From Phenylobacterium sp. (GTDB lineage: Bacteria; Pseudomonadota; Alphaproteobacteria; Caulobacterales; Caulobacteraceae), in assembly GCA_004799545.1 (NCBI GenBank), contig SSMU01000008.1, forward strand, positions 18,855 through 82,854: a stretch of DNA of 64,000 nucleotides. Direction: 5' to 3'. The position numbers and the translations under genes are program-made. Each line of letters starts with the position of its first letter. Within the stretch, counting starts at the first letter, position 1. Below the pieces are notes generated by a model. The model saw only the letters and a program-made list of their open reading frames with translations. It did no database searches and was not told the DNA's origin. This document shows, in pieces, positions 1 to 8,136 of the stretch.

Positions 1-587
1 TCGGCCTGCTGCTCGCGGTCCTGCCGTTCGCCGCCGCCTGGCTCTCCAGCCCGACGCTCGGCCTGGCCAGCGTCTTCTACCGCACCGGCTCGCTGGTGTT
101 CGGCGGTGGCCACGTGGTGCTGCCGCTGCTGGAGCGCGACATCGTCGGCCGCGGCTGGCTGGACCAGGACACCTTCCTCTCCGGCTACGGCATGGTGCAG
201 GCCCTGCCCGGGCCGCTGTTCGCCTTCGCGGGCTTCGTGGGGGCCAGCCAGGACTACGCCCGCGCCGGCTGGAGCGGCGGCCTGTTGGCGCTGGTGGCGA
301 TCTTCCTGCCCAGCCTGCTGCTGGTGCTGGGCGTCCTGCCGTTCTGGGACCGGCTGAAGGCCTATCCGGCGGCCAGGGGCGCCATGGCGGGGGTCAACGC
401 GGTGGTGGTGGGCCTGCTGGGGGCGGCCCTCTGGCAGCCGGTGCTGACCTCGACGGTGGTCAGGCTCTCCGACTGGGCGCTGGTGGCGGCCGCCTGGCTG
501 TTCCTTAGCGTCGCCAAGCTGCCGCCCTGGCTGGTGGTGATCGGCTTCGCCGTGGCCACTGGCGTGATGACCAAGGTCGCGATCTAG
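1..587 (+). CDS. chrA: Chromate transporter ChrA, C-terminal part (5' end outside window)
   Basis: This is the 3' part of a CHR-family chromate transporter, an inner-membrane protein that exports chromate (or carries related oxyanions). The frame is open from base 3, so the start lies upstream of the window. The visible protein, about 194 residues, carries the family's C-half signature: FGGGHVVLPLLE, then a GYGMVQALPGP-type motif, followed by several hydrophobic helices ending at a TAG stop. Full CHR proteins are about 390-450 residues with two homologous halves, so what is seen is roughly the second half. The following gene is convergent, with a 10-base gap. Family assignment is secure; the substrate is inferred from the family. 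Confidence 0.9.
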   Translation, partial: GLLLAVLPFAAAWLSSPTLGLASVFYRTGSLVFGGGHVVLPLLERDIVGRGWLDQDTFLSGYGMVQALPGPLFAFAGFVGASQDYARAGWSGGLLALVAIFLPSLLLVLGVLPFWDRLKAYPAARGAMAGVNAVVVGLLGAALWQPVLTSTVVRLSDWALVAAAWLFLSVAKLPPWLVVIGFAVATGVMTKVAI

Positions 588-597
588 GACAAAGCCC

Positions 598-1539
598 CTA
601 GATGCTGGCCTCGATGGCGGCCGGCTGCGGCGTGAAGATCGACGCGGCGCGGGGCATCGACAGCTTCGGCATCTGCGGCCAGCGGAAGGTCCAGGCCTTA
701 CGGACCGGCAGGCAGCCTTCCAGGGCGGCGATCAGCTCCTGGGCCGGGCCGTCGTTCAGGAAGTGGTTGGCGCCGCCGACCCGGGCGAAGCGGATCGGCC
801 GCCGCGTCAGGGTCTCGTTGGCCAGCCGCTGGGCCGTCTCGATCGGGGCGAAGTCGTCCTTGTCGCCGTGGATCATGTGGATCGGCACGTTGACGCGGGC
901 GAGCGCCAGCTTGGCGGCGGCCAGCTGGGCGCGTTGGCCGGTGGCCTCAATGACCGCGGCGCGCAGGTCGCGCGGGATCACCTTCAAGGCCCTGCCGCCC
1001 ATGTCTAGCAACCACTTGGCCGTGGGACCCGTCTCGCCGAAGAAGCCGGAGAGCAAGACCAGGCCCGCGACCTTCCCGGGATTGGCCTCGGCCATCAGGG
1101 TGGCGATCGCCGCGCCGTAGGATTGGCCGACCAGCAGCACCTTCTGGCCCGGGCGGGCGTTCAGCACGGGCGCGAGCGCCTGCGCCTGCACGCGGATGTC
1201 GGTGACCGGATGCGACGGCTCAGAGGCGCCATAGCCCGGCCGGTCGACGACGATCATCTCGCGGTCCTGCGGCAGCTCGGCCAGGGTCTCGGCCCAGTAT
1301 TCGGCCCAGGACGGCGCGCCGGTGATCACCACGATCCGCCAGGGGGCCGGGGTCTCGCGTGGGGTCTCCAGCGCCGAAATGCGCCAGCCGCGACCGCCGC
1401 CGGAGAGGAAGCTCGTCCGCCGCACCACGCTGTCAGGATAGTCTTCCGAAAGGGGCGTGTGTTCGGTCCGGCCCTTGGCCGCGGCCTCGATACAGGCCCA
1501 GCCCATGGCGAACACGCCTTTCGGCCGTTTGCGCGGCAC
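598..1539 (-). CDS. Alpha/beta-hydrolase fold protein
   Basis: A 313-residue alpha/beta-hydrolase of unknown substrate. The nucleophile elbow GQSYGAA, a later HGDKDDF loop that can supply the acid, and GGANHFL near residue 265 that supplies the histidine form a complete Ser-Asp-His triad. An oxyanion stretch VVITGAPSWAEYW lies upstream of the elbow. The start is GTG at 1539, chosen because GGAGG lies about 8 bases upstream. There is no clear signal peptide, so it is probably cytoplasmic. It sits alone, convergent with chrA and about 77 bases downstream of an acyl-CoA ligase gene on the same strand. It could be an esterase, a lipase or a C-C hydrolase; sequence alone does not decide. Confidence 0.8.
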   Translation of the reverse strand: MPRKRPKGVFAMGWACIEAAAKGRTEHTPLSEDYPDSVVRRTSFLSGGGRGWRISALETPRETPAPWRIVVITGAPSWAEYWAETLAELPQDREMIVVDRPGYGASEPSHPVTDIRVQAQALAPVLNARPGQKVLLVGQSYGAAIATLMAEANPGKVAGLVLLSGFFGETGPTAKWLLDMGGRALKVIPRDLRAAVIEATGQRAQLAAAKLALARVNVPIHMIHGDKDDFAPIETAQRLANETLTRRPIRFARVGGANHFLNDGPAQELIAALEGCLPVRKAWTFRWPQMPKLSMPRAASIFTPQPAAIEASI

Positions 1540-1616
1540 TATCGGACCTCCTCAGTTCTAACCGTCACCTGAGATCGCAAACGCGCGATTCAAGAGGCGG
1601 TTCGCCCTGGGAGCCA

Positions 1617-3248
1617 TTAAACGGCGGGTTCTGCTGTGACCGTGGTCAACCGGTCACGCAATTCGCGCTTCAGCACCTTGCCGGTGGGCCCAAGCGGCAG
1701 CTCGGAAACGATCCGCACCTCGTCCGGCGTCCACCACTTGGCGACCCGCTCGGCGACATGGGCCTTGAGCGCTTCGGGGTCCGCCTGCTGGCCCGGCCGC
1801 AGCACGACCAGGAGCAGCGGCCGCTCGTCCCATTTCGGGTGCGGCATGCCGATCGCCGCGGCCATGGCCACCGCCGGATGCGAGCAGACCGCGTCCTCCA
1901 GGTCGAGGGTCGAGATCCACTCCCCGCCGGACTTGATCACGTCCTTGGCCCGGTCGGTGAGCCGCAGGTAGCCCTCGGCGTCGATCGTGGCGATGTCGCC
2001 GGTGTCGAACCAGCCGTCGGCGGTGAAGGCGGCGGACCCGTCGTGCTTGAAATAGGCCTTGGCGACCCATGGGCCCTTCACCTGCAGGGCGCCGGCGCTC
2101 TTGCCGTCCCGGGCTAGCACCTGGCCGTCCTCGCCCACCACCCTGAGCTCGACGCCCCAAAGGCCCCGGCCCTGCTTGACCTTGCGCGCCGCGCTCACCA
2201 CCGGATCCTCGCCCGCGTGGCGCGGCAGCGGCCGGTTGACGACGCCCAGCGGGCTGGTCTCGGTCATGCCCCAGATCTGGTGAACCACGCCGCCCAGCCG
2301 CGTCTCGATCCGCTCGATCAGCGCCGCGGTCGGCGCCGAGCCGCCGATGGCGATGGTCTTGACGGTCGAAAGCCGTTTGCCGGCCTGCTCCAGGTGCTCG
2401 GCCACGCCAACCCAGATGGTCGGAACGCCGAGCACGAAGGTGACCCCCTCCGCCTCGATCAGCTCGGCCACGGAGGCGCCGTCCAGGGCGCGTCCGGGCA
2501 GCACCAGCTTGGCCCCCACCAGCGGGGCGGCGTAGGGCGTCCCCCAGGCGTTGGCGTGGTACATCTGGGCGCAGGGCATGATCGCGTCGGCCGCGCCGAA
2601 GTTGAAGGCGTCGGGCAGGCCCAGGGCCATGGCGTGCAGCACCGTCGAGCGGTGCGAATAGAGCACCCCCTTCGGATTGCCGGTGGTGCCGGAGGTGTAG
2701 CAGAGCCCGCAGGCGGTCTTCTCGTCGAGCTCCGGCCAGGTGAACTCCGGCGCGGCTGCGGCAAGCAGGTCCTCGTAGACCAGGGTCCCGCCCGGGACGC
2801 CCGGCGGCACGTGCGCCGCATCGGTCAGCGAGACGAAAGTCTTCACCGTCCGCATCTGCGGGGCGACCTCGCCGACCAGCTCCCCGAAGGTGGCGTCGAA
2901 CAACAGGACCCGGTCCCCGGCGTGGTTGGCGACCCAGGCCACCTGGTCCGGATGCAGCCGCGGATTGATGGTGTGCAGCACCGCCCCGATCCCAGTGGCG
3001 GCGAAGTAGAGCTCGAAGTGGCGGTGGGTGCTCCAGGCCAGGGTCGCCACCCGGTCGCCCGGCTTCACCCCGAGCGTGATCAGCGCATTCGCCAGCCGCT
3101 TCACCCGCGCCAGCGCCTGGGCATAGCCGTAGCGATGGATCGGCCCCTCGACCGTGCGCGCCACCACCTGCTGGTCCGGATGGTAGAGCGCGGCATGCTC
3201 CAGCAGGCTGGGCAGCGTCAGCGGCCAGTCCATCATCAGGCCCTGCAT
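1617..3248 (-). CDS. Acyl-CoA synthetase (AMP-forming, medium/long-chain fatty acid-CoA ligase)
   Basis: An ANL-superfamily ligase of 543 residues, the normal family length. It activates a carboxylic acid with ATP through an acyl-adenylate and then forms the CoA thioester. Motifs: the phosphate loop YTSGTTGNPKGV starts at about residue 184, the adenine motif IWGMTETSP is mid-protein, and the hinge and C-terminal lid show GWFDTGDIA, LTDRAKDVIKSGGEWIS and a final PLGPTGKVLKREL with the catalytic lysine. The sequence resembles AlkK-like medium-chain ligases, so a fatty or aryl acid is the likely substrate; no pathway neighbours narrow this. Transcribed alone or together with the hydrolase at 598-1539. 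Confidence 0.9.
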   Translation of the reverse strand: MQGLMMDWPLTLPSLLEHAALYHPDQQVVARTVEGPIHRYGYAQALARVKRLANALITLGVKPGDRVATLAWSTHRHFELYFAATGIGAVLHTINPRLHPDQVAWVANHAGDRVLLFDATFGELVGEVAPQMRTVKTFVSLTDAAHVPPGVPGGTLVYEDLLAAAAPEFTWPELDEKTACGLCYTSGTTGNPKGVLYSHRSTVLHAMALGLPDAFNFGAADAIMPCAQMYHANAWGTPYAAPLVGAKLVLPGRALDGASVAELIEAEGVTFVLGVPTIWVGVAEHLEQAGKRLSTVKTIAIGGSAPTAALIERIETRLGGVVHQIWGMTETSPLGVVNRPLPRHAGEDPVVSAARKVKQGRGLWGVELRVVGEDGQVLARDGKSAGALQVKGPWVAKAYFKHDGSAAFTADGWFDTGDIATIDAEGYLRLTDRAKDVIKSGGEWISTLDLEDAVCSHPAVAMAAAIGMPHPKWDERPLLLVVLRPGQQADPEALKAHVAERVAKWWTPDEVRIVSELPLGPTGKVLKRELRDRLTTVTAEPAV

Positions 3249-3315
3249 GGGGGCGCTCCTCCCGGATCGTCGGTCAGGCGAGGGTAAGGCCGCGGCCGCG
3301 ACGGGAGCAACCTCG

Positions 3316-4125
3316 CTAGGCTTTCGCCGCCTTGCGCCTGCGGGCGGGCTGCGCCGCGGGCAGAGCCTTCGGCGCGTCCCGCACCACGGTCATCATGTAG
3401 TTCACGTCGGTGTCGTGGCTCTGCTTCCAGCGGCCGGACAGCGGCTCGAACACCACCCCGAACGGACCGTCGAGCGTGACCGGCTCGCCGTCCAGGAAGC
3501 CCGTGATCTCCTCTGGCTTCAGGAACCGGTTCCAGTCGTGGGTGCCGGGCGGCAGCCAGCGCAGCACGTATTCCGCCCCGACCTTGGCGAGCGCGAAGGC
3601 CTTCAGGGTGCGGTTGAGCGTGGCCACGATCATCAGCCCGCCCGGCTTCAGCAGCCGCGCGCAGCTCCTGAGATAGTCGCCCGGATCGGCGACGTGCTCG
3701 ATCACCTCCATGTTGAGGATCAGGTCGAAGGGGCCTTCGCCCGCCGCCAGCAGGGCTTCGGCGGTGGAGCAGCGGTAGTCGATCGCGAGCCCCTGCTCGG
3801 CGGCGTGCGCACTGGCCGTGCCGATGTTGCGCTCCGAGGCGTCGACGCCGGTCACCTGGAAGCCCAGCCGGGTCATCGGCTCCGAAAGCAGGCCGCCGCC
3901 GCAGCCGATGTCCAGCAGGCGCAGGCCCTCGAACGGCCGCCGCGCCTGGGCGTCGCGCCCGAAGCGATGCAGCGCCTGCTCCCGGATGAAACCCAGCCTG
4001 ACGGGGTTGAATTTATGCAGCGGCGCGAACTTGCCCCGCGGGTCCCACCACTCGGCGGCGATCTTCGAGAACCGCTCGACTTCGGCAGGATCGATGCTGG
4101 ATCGGGCGTCGGCGTGGGTGGTCAT
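3316..4125 (-). CDS. ubiG: Bifunctional ubiquinone O-methyltransferase UbiG
   Basis: A 269-residue SAM-dependent class I methyltransferase that performs both O-methylations of the quinone ring in ubiquinone synthesis. It has the SAM motif [15 protein letters not shown], the UbiG N-terminal signature ([25 protein letters not shown]) and the later [11 protein letters not shown] and [21 protein letters not shown] stretches. Length is slightly above the usual 240-250 because of a basic Ala/Lys/Arg C-terminal tail. It is divergent from lysC with 128 bases between, an arrangement I recall from other alphaproteobacteria. A second quinone-related gene (Coq4-like, 55763-56506) occurs far away in the window. 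Confidence 0.95.
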   Translation of the reverse strand: MTTHADARSSIDPAEVERFSKIAAEWWDPRGKFAPLHKFNPVRLGFIREQALHRFGRDAQARRPFEGLRLLDIGCGGGLLSEPMTRLGFQVTGVDASERNIGTASAHAAEQGLAIDYRCSTAEALLAAGEGPFDLILNMEVIEHVADPGDYLRSCARLLKPGGLMIVATLNRTLKAFALAKVGAEYVLRWLPPGTHDWNRFLKPEEITGFLDGEPVTLDGPFGVVFEPLSGRWKQSHDTDVNYMMTVVRDAPKALPAAQPARRRKAAKA

Positions 4126-4253
4126 GCCCCCTCATAGACCCACGCTCGCGGCGGGTGAAACGCCCAGGACGTTGCGGCCCCTTCACAGCGCCGTTAGAAG
4201 GCGCAGCCCTTCGCGGGCGCAACAGAACAAACGCGGGCTTCGACCAGGTCTAA

Positions 4254-5519
4254 ATGTCTCGGCTGGTGATGAAATTTGGGGGCACGTCCGTCGCCGACCT
4301 GGAGCGCATCCGCCGCGTCGCCCGGCTGGTGAGCGCCGAGGTGCAGGCCGGGCGCCACGTGGCCGTGGTGGTCTCGGCCATGGCCGGCAAGACCAATGAG
4401 CTGGTCGCCTGGACCGATGGCGCGGGCGCCTCGGCCCAGGGCATCGCGCCCTCCGACGACGAGTACGACACCGTGGTGGCCTCCGGCGAGCAGGTGACCG
4501 CCGGCCTGCTGGCCATGACGCTGCGCAACATGGGCGTGCGCGCCCGCTCCTGGATGGGCTGGCAGATCCCGATCATCGCCGACGATTCCCACGGCCGCGC
4601 GCGCATCGAGGAGATCCAGGCGGAGAAACTGGGCGCGGCGATCGACTCCGGCGAGGTCGCCGTGGTGGCAGGCTTCCAGGGCGTCACCCGCGACGGCCGG
4701 CTGGCGACCCTCGGCCGCGGCGGCTCGGACACCTCGGCGGTGGCCGTGGCGGCCGCCCTCGAGGCCGAGCGCTGCGACATCTACACCGACGTGGACGGGG
4801 TCTACACCACCGACCCCAGGATCGAATCCAAGGCGCGGAAGCTCGCCAAGATCTCCTACGAGGAGATGCTGGAGATGGCCTCGCTCGGCGCCAAGGTGCT
4901 GCAGACCCGCTCGGTCGAGCTCGCCATGGCCTACAACCTGCCCGTCCGGGTGCTGTCCAGTTTTGTCGAACCCGGCGAGGCCCCCGGACCTGATGGGGAA
5001 CTTCAGGGGACCATCGTCTGCGACGAGGAGGAGATCGTGGAAAAGCGGATCGTGAGCGGCGTGGCCTACAGCCGCGACGAGGCGAAGATCAGCCTCTTCG
5101 GCCTGCCCGACCATCCTGGCGTCTCGTCGGAGATCTTCGGCGCCCTGGCCGACGCCAACGTCAACGTCGACATGATCGTCCAGAGCCACGCCCGCTCGGC
5201 CGACACCGCCAACATGGAGTTCACGGTCGGCAAGCGCGACGCCGGCCGGGCCATGGAGATCGTCCGCGCGGTGCAGTCGCGGATCGGCTTCGAGGACGCC
5301 ACCGTCGACGAGGAGGTGGCCAAGGTCTCGGTGATCGGGGTCGGCATGCGTAGCCACACCGGCGTCGCCAAGACCATGTTCGGCGCGCTCGCCGAAAAGG
5401 GCGTCAACATCCAGGTGATCTCCACCTCGGAGATCAAGATCAGCGTGCTAATCGACGCGGCCTACACCGAGCTGGCGGTGCGCGCCCTGCACGCGGCCTA
5501 TGGGCTGGACAAACTCTAG
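4254..5519 (+). CDS. lysC: Aspartate kinase
   Basis: Phosphorylates aspartate, the first step toward lysine, threonine, methionine and diaminopimelate. The 421-residue protein starts MSRLVMKFGGTSV with the KFGGTS nucleotide motif at residues 7-12, continues with GRGGSDTSA around residue 155 and TDVDGVYTTDPR around 180, and ends with two ACT domains (about 270-421) that give feedback control. Start ATG at 4254. No lysine riboswitch-like structure was apparent in the 128-base leader. Its TAG stop overlaps the stop of the convergent GNAT gene in a shared CTAG. Confidence 0.96.
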   Translation: MSRLVMKFGGTSVADLERIRRVARLVSAEVQAGRHVAVVVSAMAGKTNELVAWTDGAGASAQGIAPSDDEYDTVVASGEQVTAGLLAMTLRNMGVRARSWMGWQIPIIADDSHGRARIEEIQAEKLGAAIDSGEVAVVAGFQGVTRDGRLATLGRGGSDTSAVAVAAALEAERCDIYTDVDGVYTTDPRIESKARKLAKISYEEMLEMASLGAKVLQTRSVELAMAYNLPVRVLSSFVEPGEAPGPDGELQGTIVCDEEEIVEKRIVSGVAYSRDEAKISLFGLPDHPGVSSEIFGALADANVNVDMIVQSHARSADTANMEFTVGKRDAGRAMEIVRAVQSRIGFEDATVDEEVAKVSVIGVGMRSHTGVAKTMFGALAEKGVNIQVISTSEIKISVLIDAAYTELAVRALHAAYGLDKL

Positions 5520-5932
5520 TCGAAGTCGAACATCACCACGTCGTCCGGCGGCGGGCTGAGGCCGCCGGCGCTGGCGTAGAGCCGCATCGCGGCCTCGTTC
5601 CCGCGATTGGTGAACACGAACATCTCGTCCCAGCCGCGTTCGGGCATCAGCGCCTTCAGCCGCTCCAGCATGGCGCGGGCGACGCCGCGTCGGCGGCGCG
5701 CCTCGACGACATCGACGGAATAGATGAAGAAGCTCACCGCTTCGAAGCGGCGCAACACATGGCCATAGACGAAGCCGGTCACCTCGCCGGCCTCGATCGC
5801 CGCGACATTGACCATGGTATCGTCCGCCAGGTGGGCCGCCGCGCGCTCGGGCGTCAGCGCGCCCTCTTCGATCATCGCCACGGCGCGGATCAGCAGATCC
5901 TCGTCGCCCGGCGCGAGGACCCGGACCTCCAC
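5516..5932 (-). CDS. GNAT-family N-acetyltransferase
   Basis: A 138-residue GNAT acetyltransferase that transfers acetyl from acetyl-CoA to an unknown amine. The acetyl-CoA-binding segment VVEARRRRGVARAMLERL carries the R/Q-x-x-G-x-G/A pattern, followed by VFTNRGNEAAMRLYASAGG, the standard motif near the end of the fold. I place the start at GTG 5932, two bases after the TetR stop; the frame stays open further upstream, but that part lies inside the TetR gene. The layout suggests co-transcription with the regulator. Stop shared with lysC (CTAG). Confidence 0.8.
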   Translation of the reverse strand: MEVRVLAPGDEDLLIRAVAMIEEGALTPERAAAHLADDTMVNVAAIEAGEVTGFVYGHVLRRFEAVSFFIYSVDVVEARRRRGVARAMLERLKALMPERGWDEMFVFTNRGNEAAMRLYASAGGLSPPPDDVVMFDFD

Positions 5933-5934
5933 GC

Positions 5935-6558
5935 TCAGCCGCCGCGCGGCCCGAACGCGCGGAGGAAGGTCTCCACCGCGCCCGTCACCTCGGTCTCGAT
6001 CTGCTCGGGCGTGAGTTCGGGCGCGTAGTTGGTGAGCCGTTCCTTGAAGTAGCGGTTCTGGCAGAGCGCCAGGAACTGATGCGCCGCGCGCATCGGGTCG
6101 TCGACCTGGAGCTTTCCGGCCGCCGCCCACTCGCTAATGTGCCTGGCGAGCCGGCCCGCCCCCTTCAGCGGTCCGGCCTCGTAGAAGGCGCGGCCGATCT
6201 CCGGCGAGCGCTCCGCCTCGGCGATGATCAGCCGGAAGTGGCGCAGGTTCTCGTCGGAGAGCACCCGGCCCACATAGGCGCGACCCAGGCGGGTCAGCAC
6301 CTCGCGCGGCCCTTCGCCCTCGGCGCGCACTACGTAGATGTCGTCCAGGTTCAGCACGCAGCGGCGCAGGACGTAGGCCTCGAACAGTTCGTCCTTGCTC
6401 TTGAAGTAGTTGTAGAGCGTGCCTTTCGAGCCGCCGAGCCGGGCGGCGATGCTGGACATGGAGGCCGCGGCGAAGCCCTCCTCCAGGAACACGTCCTGGG
6501 CGACGTCGAGGATCGCGTCGCGCCGCGCGTCCCGATCCAGCCTGGCCTTGCTCAGCAT
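5935..6558 (-). CDS. TetR/AcrR-family transcriptional repressor
   Basis: A 207-residue TetR-family regulator. The N-terminal helix-turn-helix lies at about residues 30-58 (SMSSIAARLGGSKGTLYNYF followed by KSKDELFEAYV); the C-terminal ligand domain is variable, with a TetR_C-type stretch LRHFRLIIAEAERSPEIGRAF. It is divergent from the efflux operon starting at 6646, and an exact 10-bp palindrome lies between the two genes, so repression of the pump and of itself is the natural inference. The effector cannot be predicted. The GNAT gene follows 2 bases after its stop. Confidence 0.9.
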   Translation of the reverse strand: MLSKARLDRDARRDAILDVAQDVFLEEGFAAASMSSIAARLGGSKGTLYNYFKSKDELFEAYVLRRCVLNLDDIYVVRAEGEGPREVLTRLGRAYVGRVLSDENLRHFRLIIAEAERSPEIGRAFYEAGPLKGAGRLARHISEWAAAGKLQVDDPMRAAHQFLALCQNRYFKERLTNYAPELTPEQIETEVTGAVETFLRAFGPRGG

Positions 6559-6574
6559 TTTTTCCGAACCTGTC

Positions 6575-6602
6575 TTGACCCCCTACTGGGCAAGCTTATA
6601 TG
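6575..6602 (+). promoter_or_regulatory. Candidate sigma70 promoter of the efflux operon
   Basis: TTGACC at 6575-6580 and TATATG at 6597-6602, separated by 16 bases, read toward the efflux operon. The palindromic operator lies about 17 bases further downstream, at the expected start of transcription. Inferred from similarity to consensus only. Confidence 0.45.
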
Positions 6603-6618
6603 GCTCAAATATGACCGT

Positions 6619-6628
6619 ACCGTACGGT
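6619..6628. promoter_or_regulatory. Palindromic operator, probable TetR site
   Basis: ACCGTACGGT is an exact 10-bp palindrome, and an overlapping upstream ACCGT makes a direct repeat (6614-6623). It lies between the divergent tetR and efflux genes, 18 bases before the efflux start codon, where a bound dimer would block both. On the opposite strand TTGCAA and TATTTG flank it at 17-base spacing, a possible tetR promoter. Confidence 0.55.
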
Positions 6629-6645
6629 TTGCAAGGTGATTTGGA

Positions 6646-8097
6646 ATGGCTGCTCTCCCTCCCCGCCTTCGCACCGTTCGCAGCTTCGGCCGCGCGGCTC
6701 TGCTGGCCGGCCTGAGCGCCACCGCGCTGGCGGCCTGCGCCACGGTTCCAAGCCCGACGCCGACGCGTCAGGCCAAGGCCGCGTCGAGCTATGCGGCCAC
6801 CGCCGCCCTCGCCGGTCCCGCCGCCGACTGGCCGACCGACCGCTGGTGGGCGGCCTACGGCGATCCGCAGCTGGACCAGCTGGTCCAGGAGGCGCTGGGC
6901 GGCTCCCCCACCCTGGCGGTCGCTGAGGCGCGCCTGCGCAAGGCCGAGAGCCAGACCGCCCAGGCCCGCGCCGCCGGCCTGCCCCACGTCTCCGCCACCG
7001 CCGGCGTCGAAGAGCAGAAGCAGAGCTATCACCTGGGCATCCCGCCGGAGTTCGTGCCGCAGGGCTACAACGACTACGGCCTGCTCCGCCTCGACTTCAA
7101 TTGGGAGCTGGACTTCTGGGGCAAGAACCGCGCGGCGGTGGCCGCCGCGGCGTCCGAAGCCCGCGCCGCCGAGGCCGACGCCGCCGAGGCGCGGCTGATG
7201 CTCTCCACCAGCATCGCCACCGCCTATGCCGAGCTCGCCCGACTCTATGCCGAGCACGACGTGGACGAGCGCGCCGTCGACCTGCAGCAGCAAACGAGCC
7301 AACTTGTCCGCGATCGGGTCGCCAACGGCCTCGACACCACCGGCGAGCAGCGCCAGGCTGAAGCCCAGCCCCTGACCTCCCAGGCTCAGCTGGCCAGCCT
7401 CGACGAGCAGATCGCACTCACCAAGAACCGGCTTGCGGCCCTGCTGGGCGACGGTCCCGACCGCGGCCTCGCCATCGTCCGGCCGGCGACCGCGACGCTG
7501 AAGCCGTTCGGCCTGCCCGCCACCCTGTCAGCGGACTTGGTCGGCCGCCGGCCCGACGTGGCCGCCGCGCGCTGGCGCGCCGAGGCCGCCAGCCGTCGCA
7601 TCAAGGTCGCCAAGGCGAGCTTCTATCCCAACGTGAACCTGGCCGGCTTCCTGGGCTTCCAGTCGCTGAAGCTGAACCAGCTGTTCGCCGACGGCTCCGA
7701 CATCGGTTCAATCGGCCCGGCGCTGACCCTGCCGATCTTCGAGGGCGGCGCGCTCCGGGCCAGCTACCGCGGCGCGGAGGCCGACCGCGATGCGGCCGTG
7801 GCCAGCTATGACGCGACGCTGACCGAGGCCTTCCACCAGGTGGCCGACGCGGTCACCTCGGAGCGGGCGCTGAAGGCCGAGCTCGACAGCTCGCGTGCGG
7901 CGCTGGCCGCCAGCGAGGACGCCTACCGGATCGCCCGCCTGCGCTACCAGGGTGGACTCTCCACCTACCAATCGGTGCTAATCGCCGAGCAGGGCGTGCT
8001 CGCCCGCCGGCGGGCAGTGGCCGATCTCGACGCCCGCGCCTTCGCCCTCGACGTCGCCCTGGTGCGCGCCCTGGGCGGCGGCTTCCATGCCGCCTGA
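6646..8097 (+). CDS. NodT-family outer-membrane efflux lipoprotein
   Basis: The outer-membrane channel of a tripartite efflux pump (TolC/OprM-like, NodT subfamily), 483 residues. The signal peptide ends in a lipobox ALAAC with Cys31 as the lipidated residue. The mature part has two OEP repeats with long Ala-rich helices; the characteristic LDFNWELDFWGKNR strand and DLVGRRPDVAAARWRAEAA segment are both present. First gene of an operon with the membrane-fusion protein (39 bases downstream) and the DHA2 exporter. Expected to dock on the EmrA-like protein and span the outer membrane. Confidence 0.93.
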   Translation: MAALPPRLRTVRSFGRAALLAGLSATALAACATVPSPTPTRQAKAASSYAATAALAGPAADWPTDRWWAAYGDPQLDQLVQEALGGSPTLAVAEARLRKAESQTAQARAAGLPHVSATAGVEEQKQSYHLGIPPEFVPQGYNDYGLLRLDFNWELDFWGKNRAAVAAAASEARAAEADAAEARLMLSTSIATAYAELARLYAEHDVDERAVDLQQQTSQLVRDRVANGLDTTGEQRQAEAQPLTSQAQLASLDEQIALTKNRLAALLGDGPDRGLAIVRPATATLKPFGLPATLSADLVGRRPDVAAARWRAEAASRRIKVAKASFYPNVNLAGFLGFQSLKLNQLFADGSDIGSIGPALTLPIFEGGALRASYRGAEADRDAAVASYDATLTEAFHQVADAVTSERALKAELDSSRAALAASEDAYRIARLRYQGGLSTYQSVLIAEQGVLARRRAVADLDARAFALDVALVRALGGGFHAA

Positions 8098-8136
8098 CCG
8101 ACCCCACATCAAAGCCTAGCCCCTCCGAGGCGCCCC

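Noticed and set aside
4126..4253. Lysine riboswitch before lysC
   Set aside because: At 128 bases the region is too short for the lysine aptamer, and no matching conserved helices were recognised.
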